A DNA stretch of 64,000 nt from Nitrospira sp. (GCA_016788885.1 JAEURX010000036.1:1-64000), one strand, 5' to 3'; counted from the stretch's first letter, positions 25,192-34,375 are shown. Numbers and translations: made by a program. The notes: generated by a model from the letters alone, not told the origin.

Positions 25192-25875
25192 ATGCCTACA
25201 TACACCACATCCTCCAGAAGCGGCACATTCACTCACCGATGGACCTTCGCGATGTTCGCGTTGGTCGGATGTCTTGTGTTCTTGCCTTATCAGGCTCTTG
25301 CCGGTCGCACGCTCGTCGTTCCCATCTCCGTCGCCACCTACACAGACAATCAGGCGGGCTTCCCGACATTCGTCATGAAATGGGATGAGGGGAACCAGCC
25401 GGATCCGCTGGCGTTGAAATGGGGCCGCAGCCAAGTGCCGGTCAGAGGAACCGGGATGAAATCCGTTCAGCACGCATTCCAGTTTGCCGTGGAACGGCTG
25501 GGTTCATCACTCCGTCCGACCGGAACCGTGTCCCTCTATGCGACATTTTCAGGGCCACTCAGCGGGGAGGGAACGACAGCAGAAGCTGCACTGGCCATCG
25601 GCTTTCTTGCGTTGCTGAAAGGCGACCACCTCAAGCAGGACATTACGATCACGGGAACGCTGGAAGCTGATGGTCGGATCGGACAAGTGAGTCAGGTGGC
25701 AGAAAAAACGACAGCGGCGGCGCGAGCGGGATATCACGTCTTGCTGGTCCCACGCGGTCAGTTCTACACGCCCCGCGTCAATAGAGTCAGCCTGGCACTG
25801 GAATCAAGCGTGATGGTGCGAGAAGTGGATACGATTGAAGAAGCCTACGAAATCATGACCGGAAGAAAACTCTAG
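25192..25875 (+). CDS. Exported Lon-like (S16 fold) domain protein
   Basis: The 227-residue protein has a signal peptide (hydrophobic FAMFALVGCLVFLPYQALAG; cleavage near residue 38). The mature part aligns with the proteolytic domain of Lon: GTTAEAALAIGFLALLKG matches the GPSAG-plus-helix segment, ITITGTLEADGRIGQVSQVA matches the MTGEITLRGxVLPIGG strand, and the dyad lysine sits in EKTTAAARAG (Lys172). The nucleophile Ser of GPSAG is replaced by Thr129; a shifted reading could use Ser124. No ATPase domain is present. It faces the CHAT gene, with a shared hairpin between. Activity is uncertain. Confidence 0.75.
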   Translation: MPTYTTSSRSGTFTHRWTFAMFALVGCLVFLPYQALAGRTLVVPISVATYTDNQAGFPTFVMKWDEGNQPDPLALKWGRSQVPVRGTGMKSVQHAFQFAVERLGSSLRPTGTVSLYATFSGPLSGEGTTAEAALAIGFLALLKGDHLKQDITITGTLEADGRIGQVSQVAEKTTAAARAGYHVLLVPRGQFYTPRVNRVSLALESSVMVREVDTIEEAYEIMTGRKL

Positions 25876-25933
25876 ACTCCCCACCCACGGACCCGTCACC
25901 CTCGACCTTTTCCCCCTCGTGCCCAACTCTCAT

Positions 25934-25961
25934 GCACTCACACCACTCGACGAGTGAGTGC
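25934..25961. terminator. Hairpin between two convergent genes
   Basis: GCACTCAC (25934-25941) and GTGAGTGC (25954-25961) are exact complements around a 12-base loop. A competing inner pair, CACTCG/CGAGTG (25944-25956), is also perfect. No T run follows on either strand. It probably separates the converging transcripts of the Lon-like gene and the CHAT gene. Confidence 0.5.
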
Positions 25962-25971
25962 CTATCAATTG

Positions 25972-28446
25972 TCACATCCAGTTATTGATCAGCAGGAACG
26001 CCGACCAGAAACTCGGATGGCTATGCCCGCGTTGCGCGAGAATCTTCTGTTGGGCACGCTGCAAGGCGACCGCCTTGGACACGGTTGGATCCTGGAGCTG
26101 CCGATAGAACTCTTCGACAAGCTCAGTGGTGGTTGTTTCTTCAGTTGCCCAAAGACTCGCGAGAGCCGTTCGTGCACCCGTTTTTACCGCCACGCCCGTC
26201 AGCCCCAACGCAGCACGGTCATCCTCTGCAGCGATCTCGCACGAACTGAGCGTCAAGAGATCCAAGGGCTGCTGCCGATAATGCTGCATACCGACGAGTT
26301 GCGCCAACCGATCCATTGAAATCTTCCCGTCATGGGCGAGCACGAACGATTCATTCGCCTCCCCGCCGACGATCGTTTGGGATGCGACATGCACAATTCC
26401 TAGCCCCTGATCCTTAATTTCTTCCTCGAGTGAAGGGGCTGAGAACTGCTTGTTCATCAGCAGCTTTCCACCGTAGAGTGTTCTGATGGCTTGAACTTCC
26501 GCTTCTGCATGCCGGGGAGCCGGAACTCCCTCAACGGATTCGGTTAATCCAACCGACAACAGCTTTCCCTTGCGACGCTGAGACGACATTAAATCCGTCA
26601 TTTCCAGGCTGGGAGTGACGGCCACCGCCACCGTGTCCACAAGAAATTGGCGACCGTCATGCAACGCTCCCATCGGAATGGTCCGAAGCGCCCCTTCTGC
26701 GACCACAACCAACGTAGAGATTCCAGTCGACTGAAAATCCTGCTGCAGGGGTGCCACGAGCCACCCATGCAGCATCTGCGCCGAGGCCATATAATTTTGA
26801 GATCGCGAATCCTGAATGAGGCGCCTAAAGGTACGAATCTCTTTGGTCAGCTTTTCCCCGCTCACCGGGACTTGAATTTGCTTCAACCCAGTAGGGGTCT
26901 CCACCAGCAATTCGAGCCGATCCGGGAACGAAATGGGATAGACCACCATGGTGCCCGATGGCAACGCGCCGCCCTTGTGTTGCGCCACCACTTTTCCCAC
27001 ACAATCGTCCTGAAAATAGTCCTGCAACTCAGCTGCATGAGACGTTTCGATCGTCTCTTTGACCTGAACGAGCCACCGTTCGCTCTGATCAGGCGTCTTG
27101 GCAGTTGCGGCACGCCGTAACAAGACGTCCTCATACTCCACGAACAACGGGGCCACGGAGTCGTAGAAAGAATGATGGCGTCCCTGATATCCCACCGAAT
27201 ATTCAAAGCGAATCGGTTTCACCAGGCCTACCGCCCGCTGATACGCAGCCAACGCCTCATCCTCTTTCCCCTCAGCCCTCAACAACCTCGCGCTTTGCCA
27301 TTGCCAACGATATAAGGATTCCGGCGCATTGACCTTCTGTGCCGCAAAGGCCGCTTTGCGAGACAACTCTAGTGCCTCTGGGTTGCGATGTGCCTTTTCA
27401 AACAAGCCACCGAGATAGCCCCAGGCATACGATTGCCCCCGAGGGTCTCCTGTCCGCCCGGCGGTCTCACCGGCAGCAGTGAACGCGTCAGCGGCCTGAC
27501 GCAATAACCCAGTGCCAAGGCCACCTGGTTGGGATGCGTCTGTAACCCGTACTTTGCCCCCATCCGCCTTCTTGGCCGAAGCGTGCTTGGCAGTCATCGC
27601 AGCATGCAGATCTTGATACCCCAATCCGATATTCAGGAGTCCGGCGGTTTTGGCCCGGCTGTCACCCAAGGCTTGCACATCCGACCACGCCTGATCCAGA
27701 TGCCGTCGTGCTTCATCCATCTGCTGATTCAAGAGTAAGGCCATCGCACCATTCACCTGAGCCGTCGTCGCGAGAGCAGGCTGCTTCGTCTCTGCGGCAA
27801 GGCTTCGACTCTCGGCGTACACATCGATCGCTTCGGCAAACTGGCGACGTGCCGTGAGCACGTTGCCAAGATCGTTCAATACTCCGGCCACCAGCACCGG
27901 CTTTTGCTCCTCCCGCGCAATCGTCAGGGCTTTCGTCAAATGTTCTGTCGCCGGCCCCTCTTTTCCTAATGCATGCGATGTCGTACCAAGTTGCGCAAGA
28001 ATGGTCGCCGTCAGCACACGATCCCCCAGGGACTCCGACAACTTGAGTGCGGCTTGCAGCGTTCCCTGCGCCCGCCGCATTTGTCCCTCTTGTTGCAACG
28101 CGTGTGAAAGATTGATCAGAGCCTGGCATTGCTCCTTGGACTGCCCTCGCTCCTCATACACCTGCGCAGCAGCAATCCAGTGCGTCGCTGCTTGGGCATA
28201 GCTGCCTTGCTGAAACAGTTCCGCACCTTGCTTCATCTCCTGTGCAGGTGAAATTGCCGATCCGCCTCGCAATAACGGCAGGTCCTCGGCACCCACTAGC
28301 GTGACGGAGGCAACCGATGCCATGACCAGCAGGCCACCAGCCGCCAGTCCGAGGCTGGCGTGAGCACTACGGAGGGTTGCCGTCCAAGCAGACATCCGTC
28401 GTCGATCCATGCCGCCGCGAATCTTATTCTTGCTCTTCATAGGCAT
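25972..28446 (-). CDS. Exported TPR-repeat protein with C-terminal CHAT domain
   Basis: The 824-residue protein has a signal or anchor helix near residues 32-52 (LGLAAGGLLVMASVASVTLV), TPR-like helical repeats over about 60-430 (for example GVLNDLGNVLTARRQFAEAI), and a CHAT (caspase-like) domain over about 540-824. The catalytic cysteine is in LLTLSSCEIAAEDD (Cys736). The catalytic His of the usual HxATHG or HxASHG pattern is Gln here (IVHVASQTIVGG). The ATG at 28446 follows GGAGGAG; a GTG at 28461 overlaps that ribosome site. It starts 18 bp after the TpsA stop. CHAT proteins often sit with two-partner secretion genes. Confidence 0.88.
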   Translation of the reverse strand: MPMKSKNKIRGGMDRRRMSAWTATLRSAHASLGLAAGGLLVMASVASVTLVGAEDLPLLRGGSAISPAQEMKQGAELFQQGSYAQAATHWIAAAQVYEERGQSKEQCQALINLSHALQQEGQMRRAQGTLQAALKLSESLGDRVLTATILAQLGTTSHALGKEGPATEHLTKALTIAREEQKPVLVAGVLNDLGNVLTARRQFAEAIDVYAESRSLAAETKQPALATTAQVNGAMALLLNQQMDEARRHLDQAWSDVQALGDSRAKTAGLLNIGLGYQDLHAAMTAKHASAKKADGGKVRVTDASQPGGLGTGLLRQAADAFTAAGETAGRTGDPRGQSYAWGYLGGLFEKAHRNPEALELSRKAAFAAQKVNAPESLYRWQWQSARLLRAEGKEDEALAAYQRAVGLVKPIRFEYSVGYQGRHHSFYDSVAPLFVEYEDVLLRRAATAKTPDQSERWLVQVKETIETSHAAELQDYFQDDCVGKVVAQHKGGALPSGTMVVYPISFPDRLELLVETPTGLKQIQVPVSGEKLTKEIRTFRRLIQDSRSQNYMASAQMLHGWLVAPLQQDFQSTGISTLVVVAEGALRTIPMGALHDGRQFLVDTVAVAVTPSLEMTDLMSSQRRKGKLLSVGLTESVEGVPAPRHAEAEVQAIRTLYGGKLLMNKQFSAPSLEEEIKDQGLGIVHVASQTIVGGEANESFVLAHDGKISMDRLAQLVGMQHYRQQPLDLLTLSSCEIAAEDDRAALGLTGVAVKTGARTALASLWATEETTTTELVEEFYRQLQDPTVSKAVALQRAQQKILAQRGHSHPSFWSAFLLINNWM

Positions 28447-28464
28447 GATAGTCTCCTCCACTGC

Positions 28465-29736
28465 CTAGCATCCCTGCCACGTTCCGATCGTTTGAGAAAT
28501 CACACTGTCACGACCCGACGCTGCTTGCACTGGGACAGTCCCCATCTCTGCCTCTGTCCCAACCTCCTGGAGCAAGACCGGAGTCGCCATGGCGACTCCG
28601 GGCTGTGTTGGTGTGACATCCCGTGGGGCCTGAACAAAGCTGCTGAACTGGCCATCCTGCCGAGAGGCGCAACGGCTGGTCAGGAGAGGAGCGGGTGATG
28701 AGGGTGGTTGCTGCGCAATTTGAACGACTGCACGATTGAGAAATGCCACTGGGTCGATGAAATTAGGAGTTGTGATTGTCTGCGTCACGAACGAGAGCGG
28801 TGGTAGGCTACTCCCTGCAGATCCCACAACGGTCAGTTGACTGACCTGATTCGTTGAAGGATTTACAATCCTGTTTACTTGAGCCCCCGCCGGCGTGGTG
28901 ATTGTGCTAGGGAGAATATCTACGGATGCAGGGACGCCGGCACCACCGGTGGCTAACAAAAAGGTACCCGCGGAAGCCTGTACTTCTCCGTTACCAGAAG
29001 CCCCAGAGAACGGGTCCCCAACCGTAGGCTGGACACTAATTTCTCCAGGAGAGGCGGTACTACCGACAATGACCCGCTGCGCAATAATTCTGCTCCCATT
29101 AATCTGAATAGTACCGCCCATAAGTCCAATCGCCGTATTACCTTGCAGGGTACTGCCAGAAGAAAGCACGATAGGATTGTAGGGCCCGGGCCCCAGGAAG
29201 CCAAATGTTACTGGCGAGCCAACGGAGAGGGTCGAGTCCAAAGCGGGAGTCGTGGCAGAGAAAATGCCGCCCCCTGCAAGACGCACTTGAGCCGCAGTGC
29301 TGAAATAAGCAGCTCCCGATACATTTAAATGAGCGGCTGGGCCGAACACGATTCCATTCGGGTTGATGAAAAACAAATTTGCGTTCAACACCTGAATGGT
29401 GCCGAAGATATTGGATTGAAAGCCGCCAGCCATTACTCGAGTAATGACATTCGACACTCCGCCAGGGTTTACAAAAGAAGCAACATCTCCCGTGGCCACC
29501 GAGAATTGATTAAAGCTATGAAAAAGATTTGGCCCACCACCCGGCCTCGTCCCACCCGTAATACTTGTGGTATTGCCTGAGGTAGCCACTGAAGTGCCAA
29601 GACCTCCGAGGCCCGGAGGGGTTGCAACGATGTGAGTGCTCTGTGCAAAAACAAGGGCAACATGGCCCTCCCCAGTAAAGGCTGAGCAGACTACTGCACA
29701 GGCCACGATAAACAACCTCGCAATGTGACACCGCAT
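28465..29736 (-). CDS. TpsA-type exoprotein with filamentous haemagglutinin N-terminal domain
   Basis: The 423-residue protein has a signal peptide (IARLFIVACAVVCSAFTGEG) and then the TPS secretion domain over about 35-290: NLFHSFNQFSVATGDVASFV, NIFGTIQVLNANLFFINPNG with the NPNG motif, and IVFGPAAHLNVSGAAYF. After the domain there is only a short tail rich in Ser, Pro and Gln, ending with Cys, and none of the long repeats of large adhesins. It would be exported by the TpsB encoded upstream. The ATG at 29736 has AGGAG seven bases before; an ATG at 29751 overlaps that site. Confidence 0.9.
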   Translation of the reverse strand: MRCHIARLFIVACAVVCSAFTGEGHVALVFAQSTHIVATPPGLGGLGTSVATSGNTTSITGGTRPGGGPNLFHSFNQFSVATGDVASFVNPGGVSNVITRVMAGGFQSNIFGTIQVLNANLFFINPNGIVFGPAAHLNVSGAAYFSTAAQVRLAGGGIFSATTPALDSTLSVGSPVTFGFLGPGPYNPIVLSSGSTLQGNTAIGLMGGTIQINGSRIIAQRVIVGSTASPGEISVQPTVGDPFSGASGNGEVQASAGTFLLATGGAGVPASVDILPSTITTPAGAQVNRIVNPSTNQVSQLTVVGSAGSSLPPLSFVTQTITTPNFIDPVAFLNRAVVQIAQQPPSSPAPLLTSRCASRQDGQFSSFVQAPRDVTPTQPGVAMATPVLLQEVGTEAEMGTVPVQAASGRDSVISQTIGTWQGC

Positions 29737-29871
29737 GGCAATTCTCCTCATGAAGATTATGAGAGGACGGAATTGTGTCTTACCTCAATCCGTATACAAC
29801 TTCAACTGTCGAGGCGTGAAACACATCCACAAGGTTAGCCGTGGGGAAAAATCGGCCCGGGCCATTCATCC

Positions 29872-31680
29872 CTAGAACGCCTCCACCACTAACTGAAGAT
29901 GAATGCCATGGTCCTGTAGGTTGTCTCGATCAGTATCATAGCGTTTCAACTGCTTGCCGTAGTAGACCTCAAAATGACTACCCCGCCAAAAATTCCAGAT
30001 CGCTCCGATGCCGACACTGGCCAGCGTTTTGGGAGGGGTACCAGGCGTCTGAACACTGGTTTGCCAGCCATGGCCGAAATCAAAGAAGGGCGCCAAAAAG
30101 ACCGAATCGACCCCGGCCTTCGTCGTATAGACCGGCACCCGGGCCTCGATCGATCCCATGGCGGCGTTATCCCGGATCAAGGTGAACTCGCGATACCCAC
30201 GGACGCTATAACGACCACCAACGGCAATTTGTTCGAGAGGGAACAGATGGTCATTTGAAAGTTGTACAACTCCACGGCTAACCAACTGGGTCCGCCATAG
30301 GGGAAGTTGCCGAATCCATTGCGCCTCGCCCAACCACGAAAAGAAGCGAGCATCCGGCAAGTTGGGATCACCATTGGCCGTAGCACCCATCGCACCGACG
30401 CCTACGGAAAAGCGGGACAGGACTGACACCACCTGCTCCGTTGAGCGTCGAGAATATTCCTGGCCGAACCGGAATGCCGTGACTCGGAATTTTCCGTTCG
30501 GAGATCCGGCGATCAGCTCGAAAGGATCCCCACCCAAAAGACTTTCGTTACGCTCATGCTCGCCCGTGAAAGAAACGGCGAGTTCCTGCTCAGCGGTGCG
30601 GTACACAGGATGCCGCACCGAGACGCCCAAGATTTGAGCCTTGTTCTTAATATCCAAGACATCGAACGGCGCTTCCTTCACCGCAAAATCAAAACGCCGG
30701 TATTGGAACGACACCGTGGTATCGCGCGGACTGACGGGAATCTCATATTTAAAATTCAGCATGGGATTGACACCCGAGGATCGACCATACTGAAGGCTTA
30801 AGGTATCCCCGAATCCGAGCAGATTTCGATGAGCGAGAGTGACAAACCCCTGTTCCCCCCCGACGACCGGAGACTGGTAGTTGTTGAATTCCAACCAGGC
30901 CTTTAAGGGATTGGCTTCCTTCACCCGCACGTTGAGCGTGCTTTCACCAATGTTCGTACCGGGCAGGAGCTCGGCATTAATTCGTTCGACTCGAGGGTTG
31001 GCTTGCAGCAATTGCAAGCGTTCCTGCAACCGTCCGACATTCAACGGCGGTCCCGCTGCCAAATTGATCCGGTTCTGGAAATAGGACGAACGGAACCACT
31101 TGGTGTCGTCGACGTGTATTTCCGTGAGTTTGCCCTCGATGATCTGCATCGTCAGGGTGCCGTCCGCGACGTCCTGCTCCGGAATCACCGCGCCCGACGT
31201 GACATATCCGTGATTGATGTAGTGGTGGGTCAATGCGAGCCGAAGCCCTTCGAGATCTTCAGCCGTGAGCTCGCGATTCGTGTACGGTGCGGTGATCTCA
31301 GACAACTGCTGAGAGGTGAAGGCGGTATTCCCAACCAACCGAACTTCCTTCACCAGAATCTTCGGCCCGGTGATGGCTTGCTCCATCGTGCCGGGAGGAC
31401 GTGGCGACGGCACCTCGAGTGCGGGAGGTTGCACCGGAGGCGGCGCCGTCGGAAGTTGCGGCGGCTTCGGCGGTAAGGGAATGAGCTGTGAATGAGCCGG
31501 CATGCCCCACCCAAGCAGGAACACACAGGCCACGAGACTCCCACCAAGCCTCCGGGACCACGTTCGTACCAGCTGTTCGCCTCCGCGCTGCACGGGCCTA
31601 CAGTGAGCGCTCCCGCCCGGATCCATGCGCACGCTGTTGCCTACTGATTCTTTCTGCCTACTCTCCCTGACACGAGCCAT
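29872..31680 (-). CDS. TpsB-type outer-membrane transporter (ShlB/FhaC/HecB family)
   Basis: The 602-residue protein has a signal region (residues 45-64, SLVACVFLLGWGMPAHSQ), a proline-rich linker (PPKPPQLPTAPPPVQPPALE), POTRA domains (about 105-250: ILVKEVRLVGNTAFTSQQL and then LTMQIIEGKLTEIHVDD) and a C-terminal 16-strand barrel (about 260-602) ending in VVEAF with a terminal Phe. VRGYREFTLIRDNAA holds the VRGY signature near the sixth loop. It exports the TpsA protein encoded 136 bp downstream. The ATG at 31680 follows GGGGAGG; the TTG before it is not needed. Confidence 0.93.
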   Translation of the reverse strand: MARVRESRQKESVGNSVRMDPGGSAHCRPVQRGGEQLVRTWSRRLGGSLVACVFLLGWGMPAHSQLIPLPPKPPQLPTAPPPVQPPALEVPSPRPPGTMEQAITGPKILVKEVRLVGNTAFTSQQLSEITAPYTNRELTAEDLEGLRLALTHHYINHGYVTSGAVIPEQDVADGTLTMQIIEGKLTEIHVDDTKWFRSSYFQNRINLAAGPPLNVGRLQERLQLLQANPRVERINAELLPGTNIGESTLNVRVKEANPLKAWLEFNNYQSPVVGGEQGFVTLAHRNLLGFGDTLSLQYGRSSGVNPMLNFKYEIPVSPRDTTVSFQYRRFDFAVKEAPFDVLDIKNKAQILGVSVRHPVYRTAEQELAVSFTGEHERNESLLGGDPFELIAGSPNGKFRVTAFRFGQEYSRRSTEQVVSVLSRFSVGVGAMGATANGDPNLPDARFFSWLGEAQWIRQLPLWRTQLVSRGVVQLSNDHLFPLEQIAVGGRYSVRGYREFTLIRDNAAMGSIEARVPVYTTKAGVDSVFLAPFFDFGHGWQTSVQTPGTPPKTLASVGIGAIWNFWRGSHFEVYYGKQLKRYDTDRDNLQDHGIHLQLVVEAF

Positions 31681-31995
31681 CAAGGCCTCCCCTCTTTCTT
31701 GATGACAGGGCGGTCACCGGTCACCCCCGTGTCCGCAACGCTGTTGTTTTGCGATGTGACGATACACTCGATAGCCTGTGCCCCAGGCCAACCAGCAGCC
31801 ATGAAGTCGATCGAGGCTCCGCCCACTAAGATCCTACGCTGCTCGTACGTATCTCTTCTGATAATCAGTGTAATTGTGATGGTGCTTATAACATGTCTCG
31901 AATCAAAATACTCCTACAGCCCGGAAGTTTTTTCATCCGACGGGAAATCTGACTCAGGTTGGCACAGCAGGAACGGTGGGATATCCGCATGTCCA
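31681..31995. other. Non-coding region upstream of the two-partner secretion operon
   Basis: About 315 bases are AT-richer than the surroundings between 31840 and 31950 and should contain the tpsB promoter. On the minus strand TTATAA (31881-31886) is a possible -10 without a convincing -35. A tandem repeat of GGTCACC stands at 31712-31725. No gene is seen. Confidence 0.4.
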
Positions 31996-33420
31996 CTAAT
32001 GGGGCAACGCCGCAAGACCAGCACCCGGGACGAGACGCCTTGTGGATGATTCCTCTTCAAAACGCGCCGTGAAATGGCGCAGGTGAGACGCTTCATAGGT
32101 CATGACCAGCCCTCCGAGGGCGTCTCGATGCAGCAAGAGATCAACAACCGATTCCGCCACATAGCTCAAATGCGAATTCGTGTAGACGCGGCGCGGGATG
32201 GCCAGCCGGACCAGTTCCAGCTCAGGATAGGTCGCCTGCCCCGTCACCGGATCGCCCTTCCCGAACATCACCGATCCAATCTCAATGCCGCGAATGCCAT
32301 ACTCGCGATAGAGGGCGACGGCCAAAGCCTGCGCCGGGAACTGGTGTCGGCCGAGATGGGGCAGGAACTCCCTGGCGTTCAGATACACGGCATGCCCCCC
32401 GACTGGCTTGAGGATCGGCACGCCGCCGCATTCCAGTAACTCCGCCAGATATCGCACCTGACCGACCCGAAAGCGCAGATAGTCTTCCTCGAGCACTTCC
32501 TCAAGTCCTCTCGCCATGGCTTCCAGGTCACGTCCCGCCAATCCACCATAGGTAGGAAAGCCCTCGACCAGTATCAGGAGATCGGTGATCGCCCTGGCCC
32601 AGTGTTCATCGTTCAAACTGACGAATCCGCCGATGTTAACCAGGCCATCTTTTTTCGCCGACATGAGGCATCCGTCGCCCAGGCTGAACAAGGATCGCGC
32701 AATCCCCCGCACCGGCACATCGGCATAGCCGGGCTCGCGCTCTTTGATGAAGAAACAATTTTCCGCAAACCGGCAGGCATCGAAAAACAGCGGAATGCCG
32801 TAGCGGTTGAGCAACTGCCGGGTCGCACGAATATTGGCCATCGAGACAGGCTGCCCGCCGCCGCTGTTATTGGTGACCGTGAGCAGCACGAACGGCACCC
32901 GATCACGCCCGACGCGTTCGATGGTGGATTCCAGCCGGTCTAGATCCATGTTGCCCTTGAACGGGAGGTCGCAATGGGGATCGTAGGCCTCCTTGATCAC
33001 CAGATCGAGCGCCTCGGCATTTCGATGTTCGATGTTCGCCCTCGTGGTGTCGAAGTGCATGTTGTTGGGGACACACATGCCGGGCTTGACGACGGCCGCA
33101 AAGAGCACATGCTCCGCTGCCCGCCCCTGATGCGTGGGGATCACATGGCGATAGCCGCAGAGGGACCGCACAACCGACTCGAAGTGATAAAAGCTCTTGC
33201 TGCCCGCGTAGGATTCGTCGCCGAGCATGAGACCGGCCCACTGGGCATCGCTCATTGCGGAGGTGCCGCTGTCGGTCAACAGATCGATCGCCACGCTGTC
33301 GGCGGGAAGGTGGAAGAGATTGTACCCGGTCTCGTGGAGCAACCGACACCGCTCTTCGCGAGTGGTGGGGGTGATCGGCTCGACGACCTTGATCTTATAC
33401 GGCTCGAATGGGCAGTTCAC
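31996..33420 (-). CDS. Beta-eliminating lyase, tryptophanase/tyrosine phenol-lyase family
   Basis: The 474-residue PLP enzyme has all family blocks: IDLLTDSGTSAMSDAQWAG, SVVRSLCGYRHVIPTHQGRA, the PLP lysine in LMSAKKDGLVNIGGF, and LRHFTARFEEES near the end. It would split an aromatic amino acid to indole or phenol, pyruvate and ammonia. The position of the tyrosine-specific Arg381 of tyrosine phenol-lyase (sequence MERG there) is IEIG here, as in tryptophanase (VEIG), so indole formation from tryptophan is the more likely reaction. The N-terminal AMSDAQWAG block looks more like tyrosine phenol-lyase. The start overlaps the HTH gene by 26 bp. Confidence 0.85.
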   Translation of the reverse strand: MNCPFEPYKIKVVEPITPTTREERCRLLHETGYNLFHLPADSVAIDLLTDSGTSAMSDAQWAGLMLGDESYAGSKSFYHFESVVRSLCGYRHVIPTHQGRAAEHVLFAAVVKPGMCVPNNMHFDTTRANIEHRNAEALDLVIKEAYDPHCDLPFKGNMDLDRLESTIERVGRDRVPFVLLTVTNNSGGGQPVSMANIRATRQLLNRYGIPLFFDACRFAENCFFIKEREPGYADVPVRGIARSLFSLGDGCLMSAKKDGLVNIGGFVSLNDEHWARAITDLLILVEGFPTYGGLAGRDLEAMARGLEEVLEEDYLRFRVGQVRYLAELLECGGVPILKPVGGHAVYLNAREFLPHLGRHQFPAQALAVALYREYGIRGIEIGSVMFGKGDPVTGQATYPELELVRLAIPRRVYTNSHLSYVAESVVDLLLHRDALGGLVMTYEASHLRHFTARFEEESSTRRLVPGAGLAALPH

Positions 33421-34375
33421 GAATCGACCTCCTGAAGTAGGTCAACTGCTCGTGAAACGGACCAGGGCCCTGGTAGTCGAAGACGAACCGGGTCATGTCG
33501 AATAACGGGGCGGGATCGAGCTCCCTGATCATCTCCGGCTTCCAGGAAATCTGCAGGCGATTGATCATCGTAATCGGCGTCGGCGTGCCGACCATGCCTA
33601 ACGGGACGGTGCCGTAGGTCTGAGAAAAGATCAACACTTCGCGATCGAACATCGCGCTGTTCATATCCTCCGCCGCGCCATACTTCCTGAAGTCTTCCTC
33701 CAGCCGTTGGAATGTCGGAGAATGGACCAACGCCTCGCGAAACGCGTAGAAAATCTTGATGCCCGCACGCCGCTGATCGTCCATCACGTGGATGGCATCG
33801 GCGACCGTCGCCTCATCTTCCATCTGGGCCTGCGTCAGGATGAGCAGGCGTCGAATACGGACATGCCGTCTCGCCGCGGCTTGGTTCGCCAGCAGGTAGT
33901 TGGGATACAGAGCTTCGCCCTTTTTCCAGATATTCCATCGCTCCATCATCGCATCGACTGAGCGTTCCGCCGTCTCCATCAACCGTACCGCCTCGGCATT
34001 CGCCGCCGCGCCTTCGTACGTGAGGGTTTGTGCCTCCAGTTGTTTTAATTCCCGCCCTATCGCTTCGACTTTTTTAGGCAGGTACCGCGGATGTTTCGGC
34101 ACGTGCAGCATCACGTCGACAGCGGTCAACGCGAGGGTCCAGTATTCCTTCGCCTGCTTCGGCGCCTTGTCCTTTTGCGCGATCAGCAACAACTCCACAG
34201 GATTTTTGTCCAGCAGCTTGGCCATCTTGATACACAGTTCCGGCTTGGGAATTTTCAGACCTCGCCGCATCAGATTGGCTTCGGGTTGCGCAATGCCTAG
34301 TTTTTTTGCGAGAGCGTAGTCGCTACTCAGGCCATAGCGTTCCTTGACCGCATCGAAATACCGGGCAATCTCCAT
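33395..34375 (-). CDS. Helix-turn-helix protein with large unknown C-terminal domain
   Basis: The 326-residue protein opens with an XRE-like HTH (residues 5-60: DYALAKKLGIAQPEANLMRR and the following PELCIKMAKLLDK). The remaining 260 residues are helical at first (KKVEAIGRELKQLEAQTLTY) and then mixed (FSQTYGTVPLGMVGTPTPI, SWKPEMIRELDPAPLFDM). I do not recognise this part. The ATG has GAGGGAG upstream. The gene overlaps the lyase start by 26 bp, so the two proteins are made together; the HTH protein could regulate the lyase or sense its substrate. Confidence 0.75.
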   Translation of the reverse strand: MEIARYFDAVKERYGLSSDYALAKKLGIAQPEANLMRRGLKIPKPELCIKMAKLLDKNPVELLLIAQKDKAPKQAKEYWTLALTAVDVMLHVPKHPRYLPKKVEAIGRELKQLEAQTLTYEGAAANAEAVRLMETAERSVDAMMERWNIWKKGEALYPNYLLANQAAARRHVRIRRLLILTQAQMEDEATVADAIHVMDDQRRAGIKIFYAFREALVHSPTFQRLEEDFRKYGAAEDMNSAMFDREVLIFSQTYGTVPLGMVGTPTPITMINRLQISWKPEMIRELDPAPLFDMTRFVFDYQGPGPFHEQLTYFRRSIRELPIRAV

